11,010 nt of DNA, taken from NCBI GenBank assembly GCA_013329855.1, contig DUJI01000267.1:1-11010 (forward strand), given 5' to 3'. The notes under the pieces are model-generated. The model saw only the letters and a list, made by a program, of their open reading frames with translations, was not told the DNA's origin and ran no database searches. This document shows, piece after piece, positions 1 to 5,589 of this stretch (position 1 is the stretch's first letter; each line of letters begins with the position of its first letter). Source of the DNA: Thermoplasmata archaeon (lineage in GTDB: Archaea; Thermoplasmatota; Thermoplasmata; RBG-16-68-12). Made by a program: the position numbers and the translations under genes.

Positions 1-407
1 GGGTTGGCCTCGACGTGGTTGGTCTTGAGCTTCTCCGCGACGGACGCGGACCCCGTGTGCTTCCCGTAGATGAACTGCCGCGTGCGGCCGATCCGCTCGG
101 GCTGGATGGGCTCGTACATCGCCGTGTGCTTGATCACCCCGTCCGCGTGGATGCCCGACTCGTGGCTGAACGCGTCAGCGCCGCGGGCCTCCTCCTTGGA
201 GACCACGGGGATGCCCACGTCCATGAGGGGCACGCCCATGTCGTCGAGGAGGGTCGCGATGGAGACCTTCTCCTCCGGCGTGAAGGCGACCCCCGGGGTC
301 TGCTCCCCGTCCCGGAGCGTCTCGTCCCAGAACACGATCTTCTGCGGCAGGCGGCCTGCCAGGTTGCGTTCCGTGATGTAATTGCGGACGAGCTCCCCGC
401 CGCCCAT
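1..407 (-). CDS. Internally deleted homocitrate/2-isopropylmalate synthase-family protein (partial, runs off left edge)
   Basis: The reading frame opens at ATG 407 and stays open to base 1 (135 codons, no stop), so the 3' end lies outside the window. Residues 27-41 read WDETLRDGEQTPGVA, the N-terminal signature of the LeuA/homocitrate/citramalate synthase (DRE-TIM) family, followed by EEKVSIATLLDDMGVPLMDVGIP at 46-67. At about residues 70-78 the protein jumps directly into a motif that normally follows the barrel: AFSHESGIHADG (79-90), then YEPIQPERIGRTRQF and GKHTGSASVAEKL (115-127). In intact relatives roughly 230 residues separate these blocks and include the HxH metal ligands. The joint is in frame and both sides are well conserved. 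A catalytic acyltransferase is therefore unlikely. It is either a genuine deletion remnant or an assembly chimera. I cannot choose between leucine, lysine/2-oxoacid elongation or citramalate roles. It is divergent from the homogentisate dioxygenase gene. Confidence 0.75.
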   Translation of the reverse strand, partial: MGGGELVRNYITERNLAGRLPQKIVFWDETLRDGEQTPGVAFTPEEKVSIATLLDDMGVPLMDVGIPVVSKEEARGADAFSHESGIHADGVIKHTAMYEPIQPERIGRTRQFIYGKHTGSASVAEKLKTNHVEAN

Positions 408-471
408 GACCGCCCCGCTTCCCGGCCTCCACGAGGGACGCGGTGGGAGTTGAACCTCTCGGGCGCGGCAC

Positions 472-482
472 GACTTTAAGTC
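472..482. promoter_or_regulatory. Palindromic TATA-like element in the divergent promoter region
   Basis: GACTTTAAGTC is a perfect palindrome (5-base arms around a central T) in an otherwise very GC-rich gap. On the plus strand its centre lies 41 bases before the homogentisate dioxygenase ATG, which would place transcription start near base 503 and give a leader of about 15 bases containing the purine-rich run at 504-511. On the minus strand the same element could serve the synthase gene at 407, with a leader of about 43 bases. An archaeal TATA box or a symmetric operator would both fit. The call rests on position and AT content only. Confidence 0.4.
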
Positions 483-503
483 CCGCGGGGCCATAGGACG
501 CGC

Positions 504-511
504 GAGGGGAG
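504..511 (+). promoter_or_regulatory. Shine-Dalgarno sequence of homogentisate dioxygenase
   Basis: GAGGGGAG ends 6 bases before ATG 518. This supports that start over any internal ATG of the dioxygenase frame. Confidence 0.6.
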
Positions 512-517
512 CCAGAC

Positions 518-1771
518 ATGGTCCTCATCGCGAGGCGGGGCACGGTCCCGCCGACGCCGCACACGGAGTTCTATGCGATCCCGGGGGTCCTGGCCCTGGA
601 GGAGATCCACGGCAGTTACGGCTTCAGCGGACCCTGGACCCGGAAAATCCATGTCCGCGCGTACCCCACAGACCAGGTGACGCCGCCGCGCCGCGGAGAC
701 TTCGACCTGAGCCCCTCGTTCCCCCCCGAGGCGGACCTCCTGCAGCCCCACCACGTCCGGACGGGACGCATGCCCTACGGGAAGGACGCAATCCGCGGCC
801 GGAAGACGATCGTCTCGGGCCCCCGGACCCGCCTGGCCATCTCCAAGCCGTCCGAGGACATGCCGCCGGAGACCTTCTTCCGCAACGGGGAGCGGCACGA
901 GATTTACTTCGTCCAAGACGGCGAGGGACGCTTCCGAACGGAGTACGGCGACCTGCGGTTCCGGAAGGACGTCTACGTGTCCCTCCCCAAGGGGACGACG
1001 TACCGCGTGGAGCTGGATACGGACCGGGCGTGGTTCCTCCTCGTGGAGTCCGTGTACCCGATCCAGTTCGCGCCGCAGTACTTCAACAGGGCGGGGCAGG
1101 CCACCCTCATGTCCCCCGTGGTCGAGACGGAGGTCGAGCTCCCCGAGTTGCCGCCGTACCGCGACGAACGCGGCGAGTTCGCCGTGGACGCCGAGTTCGG
1201 CGGGGGCAAGATCACGCGGATCACCCTGGGCCACCACCCCTTCGACCTCGTGGGCTGGGAGGGCGCCCTCTACCCCTTCGTCTTCGACATCCGCAGCCAT
1301 CACGGGATCGCACGGGAGATCCACACCGCCCCGCCCATGCACCAGACGTTCCAGTCGGGGAGCGTGCCCAACAACGGGTTCAGCCTCTGCTCCTTCGTGC
1401 CCGTGATGCAGGGCTGGCACCCCAAGGAGGTGCCCGCGCCCTACGCCCACTTCAACGTGGACAGCGACGAGCTCATGTTCTTCTGCAACACGGCGTACGA
1501 GGCCCGCAAGGGGGTCATCGAGGAGGGCTCCTTCACGTTCCACCCGGGCGCGACGCCCCACAGTCCCCAGGGCCAGGCCGCGGAGAAGTCCCTCGCGGAC
1601 CGGGGGAAGGTGTCGCCGCGGCTCGCCGTCATGCTCGACACGTATTTCGAGAGCATGCGCATCACGACGGAGGGGTGGGCCTACCGCGACCCGGAGTACG
1701 TCCTCAGCTGGTCCGACACTCGGGCGCCGGTCCAGCCCGCGGGCTCGGGCTGGGAGTCCCCGAGCGCCTGA
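518..1771 (+). CDS. hmgA: Homogentisate 1,2-dioxygenase
   Basis: A 417-residue cupin-fold iron dioxygenase that opens the ring of homogentisate to give maleylacetoacetate in tyrosine/phenylalanine breakdown, presumably in the cytoplasm. Visible blocks are FFRNGERHEIYFVQ in the N-terminal half, GWEGALYPFVFDI, PPMHQTF with His275 (the likely acid/base histidine), and AHFNVDSDELMFF with His311 and Glu318. GSFTFHPGATPHSPQ follows, with His348. The 30-residue spacing from Glu318 to His348 equals that of the Fe ligands Glu341 and His371 in human HGD, so His311, Glu318 and His348 are the predicted iron ligands. The length is slightly below the 430-445 usual for the family. It is first in the plus-strand cluster, 13 bases before the PRTase-like gene and followed by fumarylacetoacetase and an HPPD-like gene, which strongly supports the assignment. 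Confidence 0.92.
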   Translation: MVLIARRGTVPPTPHTEFYAIPGVLALEEIHGSYGFSGPWTRKIHVRAYPTDQVTPPRRGDFDLSPSFPPEADLLQPHHVRTGRMPYGKDAIRGRKTIVSGPRTRLAISKPSEDMPPETFFRNGERHEIYFVQDGEGRFRTEYGDLRFRKDVYVSLPKGTTYRVELDTDRAWFLLVESVYPIQFAPQYFNRAGQATLMSPVVETEVELPELPPYRDERGEFAVDAEFGGGKITRITLGHHPFDLVGWEGALYPFVFDIRSHHGIAREIHTAPPMHQTFQSGSVPNNGFSLCSFVPVMQGWHPKEVPAPYAHFNVDSDELMFFCNTAYEARKGVIEEGSFTFHPGATPHSPQGQAAEKSLADRGKVSPRLAVMLDTYFESMRITTEGWAYRDPEYVLSWSDTRAPVQPAGSGWESPSA

Positions 1772-1784
1772 GCGGGGCGAGCGC

Positions 1785-2456
1785 ATGGACTCCCTGGGCG
1801 ATCGACTCACCGCGACCTCGGACACGTTCCCGCGCGAGCGGCTGGAGACGATCCTGCGCGAGGCGCGGCCCTTCCATGCGGACGGCCACTTCCTCTATCC
1901 CGCCGACGACCAGGGGAACCACCTGCAGGGCTACTTCCTTCTGGAACCGGTCGCGACGGATTCTCGGCTCGTGGACTGGATCGCGGAGGACGTGGCGACG
2001 TGGGTCGACCGCGCGACGATCCACGCCGACGTGCTGTTCGCTCCCGCACAGCCCGCCGTGAAGGTCCTCGGGGAGGCCATCGCCCGAAAGACGGCCATCC
2101 CCACCGCCTACTGGGAGTACCGGCCGAGCGGCCGCTTCGGCGACCGCCTCGTCGAGGGCCAGGTGGACCCGGGCGCGCGCGCCCTCGTCTTCAACGGGGT
2201 GAGCCACACGGGCCGCTGCGTGGGACAGCGCCTGCCCGGGTTCGTGGAGTCCCTCGGCGGGACGAGCGTGGCCGCGGCCGTCTTCGTGAAGGGGAGCACG
2301 CCCAAGGTCGCGGAGACCGAGGACCGCCTGGGCGACCGGTTCTACAGCGCGGTCCGGGCCGAGGTCCCGCTCTTCGTCCCGAACGGCTGCCCGCTCTGCG
2401 CCCGGATGGGGCCCCCGGTCCCATGGACTGCATTGCTCGGGGAGGCCTCCCCGTGA
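1785..2456 (+). CDS. Phosphoribosyltransferase-like protein with degenerate PRPP loop
   Basis: 223 residues that resemble the type I phosphoribosyltransferase fold (orotate PRTase-like). Supporting segments are DVLFAPAQPAVKVLGEAIARKT (82-103), which resembles the region before the hood, and the strand-loop ALVFNGVSHTGRCV (133-146) where the PRPP-binding loop belongs. GGTSVAAAVFVKG (158-170) and a C-terminal CPLC motif (202-205) followed by GPPVP complete the pattern; a CPLCxxGxP-like tail occurs in some PRTase homologues. The usual acidic pair of the PRPP motif is replaced by Asn-Gly (137-138), and TTGG by HTGR (141-144). Normal PRPP chemistry is therefore doubtful, and it may bind a nucleotide or act as a regulator. 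It lies between homogentisate dioxygenase and fumarylacetoacetase: 13 bases after the former, and its stop overlaps the latter's GTG. The fold call is fairly good; the function is unknown. Confidence 0.7.
   Translation: MDSLGDRLTATSDTFPRERLETILREARPFHADGHFLYPADDQGNHLQGYFLLEPVATDSRLVDWIAEDVATWVDRATIHADVLFAPAQPAVKVLGEAIARKTAIPTAYWEYRPSGRFGDRLVEGQVDPGARALVFNGVSHTGRCVGQRLPGFVESLGGTSVAAAVFVKGSTPKVAETEDRLGDRFYSAVRAEVPLFVPNGCPLCARMGPPVPWTALLGEASP
2439..2445 (+). promoter_or_regulatory. Shine-Dalgarno sequence fixing the GTG start of fumarylacetoacetase
   Basis: GGGGAGG ends 7 bases before GTG 2453. It lies inside the upstream gene, and the start and stop share GTGA, so the two proteins are probably translationally coupled. 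This decides the start, because the frame itself stays open far upstream. Confidence 0.75.
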
Positions 2457-3472
2457 GGCTCGTCACCTTCTCCCGGGGCCGCGAGCCGCAGCACCTGGGG
2501 GCCGTCCTGGGCCCATGGGACGCGTGGGAGACCGTCGTCGACCTGCACGGCCTCGATCGCACGTTGCCCTCGGACCTGCTCGCGTTCATCGACGCCGCGG
2601 GGTCCCTCTCGGGCGGCACCTGGAGCCGGGCGAACGCGGGCCTCCGTCGTGCCGCGCGCGCCCTGGGGCACACTCGACCCCGATACGCCTTCCCGGCCGA
2701 GCGGGTGCGTCTCCATGCGCCCGTGCGCCCCCGCCTCCTGCGGGACTTCATCGCATTCCGCGGCCACATCGCCCGGACGCGGGCCGCGCGGGGCGAACGC
2801 GTCCCGGCGGAATGGGACCGGGTGCCCGCCTACTACAACGGCGACCACCTCAACGTGATCGGGCCCGGGGAGACCGTGCCCGCTCCGCGCTTCGCCACGT
2901 TCGAGGCGGGCCTCTGGAAGGACACCGCCTCCGAGAAGCTGGACTACGAGCTCGAGCTCGGGTACGTGGTCGCCCAGGGAGTCCACGGGAGCCGGGCGGG
3001 CGCCTCGACGCCCTCCCTGTTCGGGGTCACGATCTTCAACGACTTCTCCATGCGGGACCTCCAGACCGTGGCGGGCCGCGTCGGCATGGGGCCCGCGCCC
3101 GGGAAGGACTGGGTCAACGCCCTGGGCCCCGCCATCGTCACGCGGGACGAGTTCGGCGTCCTGGCGGGTCAGCGCGTGAGCGTCCGCGTGAACGGGACAC
3201 CGCGGCTGCGGGGCCGCTTCGAGGAACTTGTGACCCGCAATCCGCTCTTCGAGCCGGGTCAACGGACCTCGTGGGCCTTCGAGGAGCTCGCCGTGTTCGT
3301 CTCCCGCAGCCAGACCGTCCACGCGGGCGAGGTGTGGGGCAGCGGGACGATTCCCGGCGGCTGCGAGTTCGAAAAGGGCGACGCGGCGGCGTACCTCGTC
3401 CCGGGCGACGTGGTCGAACTCGAGGTGGAGGGCATCGGCGTCCTCTCGAACTCGGTCGCCCGGACCGTCTGA
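2453..3472 (+). CDS. fahA: Fumarylacetoacetase (fumarylacetoacetate hydrolase)
   Basis: Starting at GTG 2453 the protein has 339 residues and begins MRLVTFSRG, typical of FAH-family N termini. It cleaves fumarylacetoacetate to fumarate and acetoacetate, the last step of the homogentisate pathway. Residues matching mouse FAH can be read off: DFIAFRGH (98-105) places Asp98 and His105 with the same spacing as metal ligand Asp126 and general base His133. DYELELG (164-170) supplies Glu166 and Glu168 (mouse Glu199/Glu201), and FNDFSMRD (195-202) supplies Asp197 (mouse Asp233). GPAPGKDW contains Lys218 (mouse Lys253). The C-terminal blocks GEVWGSGTIPGG and VPGDVVELEVEGIGVLSN are standard for the family. 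Because the family also contains acylpyruvate and maleylpyruvate hydrolases, substrate choice rests on the operon and on the FAH-like catalytic set. Confidence 0.9.
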   Translation: MRLVTFSRGREPQHLGAVLGPWDAWETVVDLHGLDRTLPSDLLAFIDAAGSLSGGTWSRANAGLRRAARALGHTRPRYAFPAERVRLHAPVRPRLLRDFIAFRGHIARTRAARGERVPAEWDRVPAYYNGDHLNVIGPGETVPAPRFATFEAGLWKDTASEKLDYELELGYVVAQGVHGSRAGASTPSLFGVTIFNDFSMRDLQTVAGRVGMGPAPGKDWVNALGPAIVTRDEFGVLAGQRVSVRVNGTPRLRGRFEELVTRNPLFEPGQRTSWAFEELAVFVSRSQTVHAGEVWGSGTIPGGCEFEKGDAAAYLVPGDVVELEVEGIGVLSNSVARTV

Positions 3473-3484
3473 GACGCCGTGCGA

Positions 3485-3502
3485 ATTTCGGTCATGCGAA
3501 AT
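3485..3502. repeat. Inverted repeat, possible operator upstream of the HPPD-like gene
   Basis: ATTTCG (3485-3490) and CGAAAT (3497-3502) are perfect inverted copies around GTCATG. A second, overlapping dyad is formed by GGTCA (3490-3494) and TGACC (3504-3508). The site is just after the fumarylacetoacetase stop and upstream of the TATA-like stretch of the next gene, the usual place for an archaeal activator site. No T-run follows, so a terminator is less likely. Confidence 0.35.
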
Positions 3503-3516
3503 CTGACCACGCAAGG

Positions 3517-3523
3517 GTTATGG
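3517..3523 (+). promoter_or_regulatory. TATA-like element upstream of the HPPD-like gene
   Basis: GTTATGG lies about 56 bases before ATG 3576. With the usual archaeal spacing, transcription would begin near 3545-3547. That is downstream of the other candidate start (ATG 3537) and so favours ATG 3576. It suggests the HPPD-like gene can be transcribed separately from the three genes before it. Confidence 0.35.
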
Positions 3524-3575
3524 GACTCGCCCGGCAATGCGCCGCCTGGGGATCCAATTGGCCGTCCCGGAATTC

Positions 3576-4283
3576 ATGAAGCTCAAGCCGGACCACAAGA
3601 CCGTGCTCGTTCGAGACATGAACGTGTTCAACACGTTGCGGGACTTCCTGATCAACGACGGCTACCGCGTCGTGTACGAGACGCCTCGCGTCGGGGAAGA
3701 GAAGACGGGGATGGCGACCTCCGCGTTCCACCACCCTTACACGAACGAGCGGATCGCCATGGTCTTCGGGATCGACGCGCCCGACGAGGTGTCCCAGGGC
3801 CAGGCCCCGTTCAAGTTCGGGTTCGATGGAAAGCCGCAGACGGAGGCGAAGACGTACCTCCAGCATCTCGCGCTCCGGACCACGGACATCTTCAAGTTCC
3901 GTGAGTACATGGAGAAGAAGGGCGCCCAGTTCCTCACCCCGATCTTCCAGGACAAGGATTCCTTCGGGCCGCTGCTCCAGTGCTTCTCCCGCGAGATCCT
4001 CGACGACGAGTGGTTCTTCTTCGAGTTCCTCCAGCGCGACTACGACGCGGACAAGATCGGCACGAAGTCCGGCGTCCAGTTCGTCGACAAGACGGTCCGC
4101 TCGCTCTACGTCACGAAGCAGGACGAGTTCCGCGAGTGGATGCAGACCCACCAGAAGAGGACGTTCCTCGGGAACCTGCCCAAGCCGGAGGCCCGCGCGC
4201 TCTTCCACGAGATCATCGACAACGTGGACCCCAAGGGCTATCCGCTGGGCGTCTGGGCCATCGCGAAGGCCTACAGGCAGTGA
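3576..4283 (+). CDS. hpd: Compact 4-hydroxyphenylpyruvate dioxygenase-like VOC protein
   Basis: 235 residues from ATG 3576 (248 if ATG 3537 is used). HPPD converts 4-hydroxyphenylpyruvate to homogentisate with Fe(II). The protein matches only the catalytic half of HPPD. PDHKTVLV carries His7 (first ligand position), YLQHLALRTTDI carries His97 (matching the eHiAL motif), DKDSFGPLLQCFS (127-138) matches the LLQ-F-T block, and WFFFEFLQR carries Glu150 (third ligand). The non-catalytic N-terminal VOC domain of usual HPPDs (about 350-380 residues) is absent. The stretch between His97 and Glu150 is about 29 residues shorter than in Pseudomonas HPPD, and the last 80 residues do not resemble the usual GNF-aLFe tail. 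The three preceding homogentisate-pathway genes make HPPD the natural role, but another VOC dioxygenase activity is possible. It ends 8 bases from the convergent DUF1801 gene. Confidence 0.65.
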   Translation: MKLKPDHKTVLVRDMNVFNTLRDFLINDGYRVVYETPRVGEEKTGMATSAFHHPYTNERIAMVFGIDAPDEVSQGQAPFKFGFDGKPQTEAKTYLQHLALRTTDIFKFREYMEKKGAQFLTPIFQDKDSFGPLLQCFSREILDDEWFFFEFLQRDYDADKIGTKSGVQFVDKTVRSLYVTKQDEFREWMQTHQKRTFLGNLPKPEARALFHEIIDNVDPKGYPLGVWAIAKAYRQ

Positions 4284-4291
4284 GCACCTAC

Positions 4292-4702
4292 TCAGGCGGC
4301 ATCAAGGTCGAGGGCCTCGCGGAGCAACGCCTTCAACCGTGGCTGCCCCACGTCCTCCACCACATAGATCTTCACGTGCCGCAGGTTCTTCCCGGTGCCT
4401 TCGAGGAGCCGCCCCGGATCGCGAAGGGACGAGCCTCGATAGAATTCGAGATTCGTGTGGTCCGAGTGCGAGGCGATCGCGCAGACGTAGTCCTTCCCGC
4501 GGTACCACGGCACTCCGTACATTACCTTCTCCTGGAGCCCGGACCCCGTCTCGAGGATGAGTTGCCGAAGCGCCCGTGCAACCTCGCGTTGCGGCCTCTC
4601 GATGTCCGCGAGGAGCCGGTCCACCTCTTTCGTACGTCGGGAACGCAACGCCACGGAATCCGCGGCTCCACTCCGCTGCGGAAGAAAGACTTTCGCCATC
4701 AT
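4292..4702 (-). CDS. DUF1801 (YdhG-like) domain protein
   Basis: 136 residues from ATG 4702. After a basic leader of about 30 residues, the DUF1801 pattern runs to the end: an amphipathic helix (VARALRQLILETGSGLQEKV), then MYGVPWYRGKDYVCAIASHSDHTNLEFYRGS, then LLEGTGKNLRHVKIYVVEDV and a final helix LKALLREALDLD. Family members are small cytosolic proteins; some are described as frataxin-like (Fra in Bacillus), but most have no proven role. The start codon overlaps the stop of the crotonase-family gene (ATGA, 4699-4702), so it is second in a two-gene minus-strand operon. A second in-frame ATG follows immediately. The domain call is good; the function here is not known. Confidence 0.8.
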   Translation of the reverse strand: MMAKVFLPQRSGAADSVALRSRRTKEVDRLLADIERPQREVARALRQLILETGSGLQEKVMYGVPWYRGKDYVCAIASHSDHTNLEFYRGSSLRDPGRLLEGTGKNLRHVKIYVVEDVGQPRLKALLREALDLDAA

Positions 4703-5463
4703 GGTTCCTTCCGCCGCAGCTTCTCCTGGGCTTCTCTGTAGGCGTCGGTCCACAGCAGCTGGACGGAGTACTGGGACTCCAGGAGGAACCGGTTCCGGTA
4801 GGGCTTCTCTTCCGCCTCCGTGAGCGCGCGCTTGACCGCATGCACCGCGGAGCGCGGCTTCCGCGCGAGCCGCTCCGCGGTCGCCTTGGCGACCTCGAGC
4901 GCCTGGCCGGGCGGGACCACTCTCTCGACGAAGCGGAGCGTCGCGGCCTCGCGGGCCGCCACGTCGGTCCCGGTGAGGAAGAGCTCGAGGGCCTTCGCGC
5001 GCCCGATCATCCTTGGCAGGCGGGCGATGCCCCCGTGGCTTGGCATCCAGGCCCGGTCGATCTGCGGGAACCCGAAGACCGCGGAATCGGACGCGAACCG
5101 GAGGTCGCAGGCCAGCGCGAGCTCGGCCCCGGCGCCGCGGCAGGACCCCTCGATCGCCGCGATCGTGGGCTTCGTCAGATGCTCCAAGGCCCAGAGGGCC
5201 TCGAACCCTCGCTGGAGGGCGGACTGCGCCTCCTTGGGTGAGAAGGCGGCCCATTCCACCTCGTCCAAGCCCTCGCAGAAGGCCCGGCCGCCCTTCGCCG
5301 TGACCACGACGACAAGGATATCGGCATCCTTCTCGAGGCCGTTCACGAGGGAGAACAGGTCCTGGAGCATGGACTGGGTGAGTCGGTTGCCCGGTGGATG
5401 GTCCAGGGCGAGGACGGCCACGGGGCCCTCGCGAACCATCGCCACGCGCGCTGCGTTCGGCAT
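4699..5463 (-). CDS. Enoyl-CoA hydratase/isomerase (crotonase) family protein with Glu-to-Gln change
   Basis: 254 residues, the standard crotonase length. VAVLALDHPPGNRLTQSML (15-33) is the N-terminal spiral signature and GRAFCEGLDEVE (59-70) the first oxyanion-hole region. GSCRGAGAELALACDLRFA (106-124) supplies the second oxyanion glycine and Glu114, equivalent to rat crotonase Glu144. In the next block, FGFPQIDRAWMPSHGG, Gln134 stands where hydratases have their second catalytic glutamate (rat Glu164). Classical two-Glu hydration is therefore uncertain, and an isomerase, hydrolase or other acyl-CoA activity is possible. It is divergent from the acyl-CoA synthetase gene (126 bases between start codons), consistent with shared control and CoA-ester substrates, and coupled to the DUF1801 gene. 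Confidence 0.88.
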   Translation of the reverse strand: MPNAARVAMVREGPVAVLALDHPPGNRLTQSMLQDLFSLVNGLEKDADILVVVVTAKGGRAFCEGLDEVEWAAFSPKEAQSALQRGFEALWALEHLTKPTIAAIEGSCRGAGAELALACDLRFASDSAVFGFPQIDRAWMPSHGGIARLPRMIGRAKALELFLTGTDVAAREAATLRFVERVVPPGQALEVAKATAERLARKPRSAVHAVKRALTEAEEKPYRNRFLLESQYSVQLLWTDAYREAQEKLRRKEP

Positions 5464-5495
5464 GGGGGTGCCGGCATCACCCAGGTTCAGGTGCC

Positions 5496-5504
5496 GGATA
5501 ATCG
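5496..5504 (-). promoter_or_regulatory. TATA-like element of the crotonase-family gene
   Basis: On the minus strand CGATTATCC is centred about 37 bases upstream of ATG 5463, in a GC-rich gap. That spacing implies a leader of about 10 bases. A GGGTGAT run (about 5474-5480) also lies upstream, though it is rather far from the ATG for a ribosome site. Confidence 0.4.
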
Positions 5505-5546
5505 TTTCGTGCGGGGGAGGCGGAGCGCCGTGCGACGGGGGGGATG

Positions 5547-5553
5547 TTTAATG
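5547..5553 (+). promoter_or_regulatory. TATA-like element of the acyl-CoA synthetase gene
   Basis: TTTAATG is centred 40 bases before ATG 5590, nearly the same spacing as at the homogentisate dioxygenase gene (41). The in-frame ATG at 5551 lies inside this element, which argues against it as the translation start. Confidence 0.45.
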
Positions 5554-5589
5554 CCTCAGAACCCGATTCCGCGGCGAGAAGGGGAGGAC

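Noticed and set aside
446..482. Leucine tRNA (UAA) on the minus strand
   Set aside because: A T-loop-like and an anticodon-loop-like sequence are present. The T-stem has three mismatches out of five, the anticodon stem has a mismatch and a wobble pair, the variable region is too short, and there is no D-arm or matching 5' acceptor strand.
476..1825. Long open frame of 449 codons on the minus strand over homogentisate dioxygenase
   Set aside because: It is low in recognisable motifs, rich in Arg/Gly/Val/His as expected from an antisense frame in GC-rich DNA, and fully covered by a confidently identified gene.
2342..3514. Open frame of 390 codons on the minus strand over fumarylacetoacetase
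   Set aside because: It is an antisense shadow of a gene with a complete catalytic set, with no family motif of its own.
3537..3575. Earlier ATG for the HPPD-like gene (13 more residues)
   Set aside because: It is possible, but it lies only about 17 bases from the TATA-like stretch, where transcription would start downstream of it. The homology begins after ATG 3576.
5398..5589. Upstream extension of the acyl-CoA synthetase (64 more codons, or a start at 5551)
   Set aside because: The extra residues do not look like family sequence, they overlap the TATA-like element and the start region of the divergent gene, and ATG 5590 follows a GGGGAGG run.
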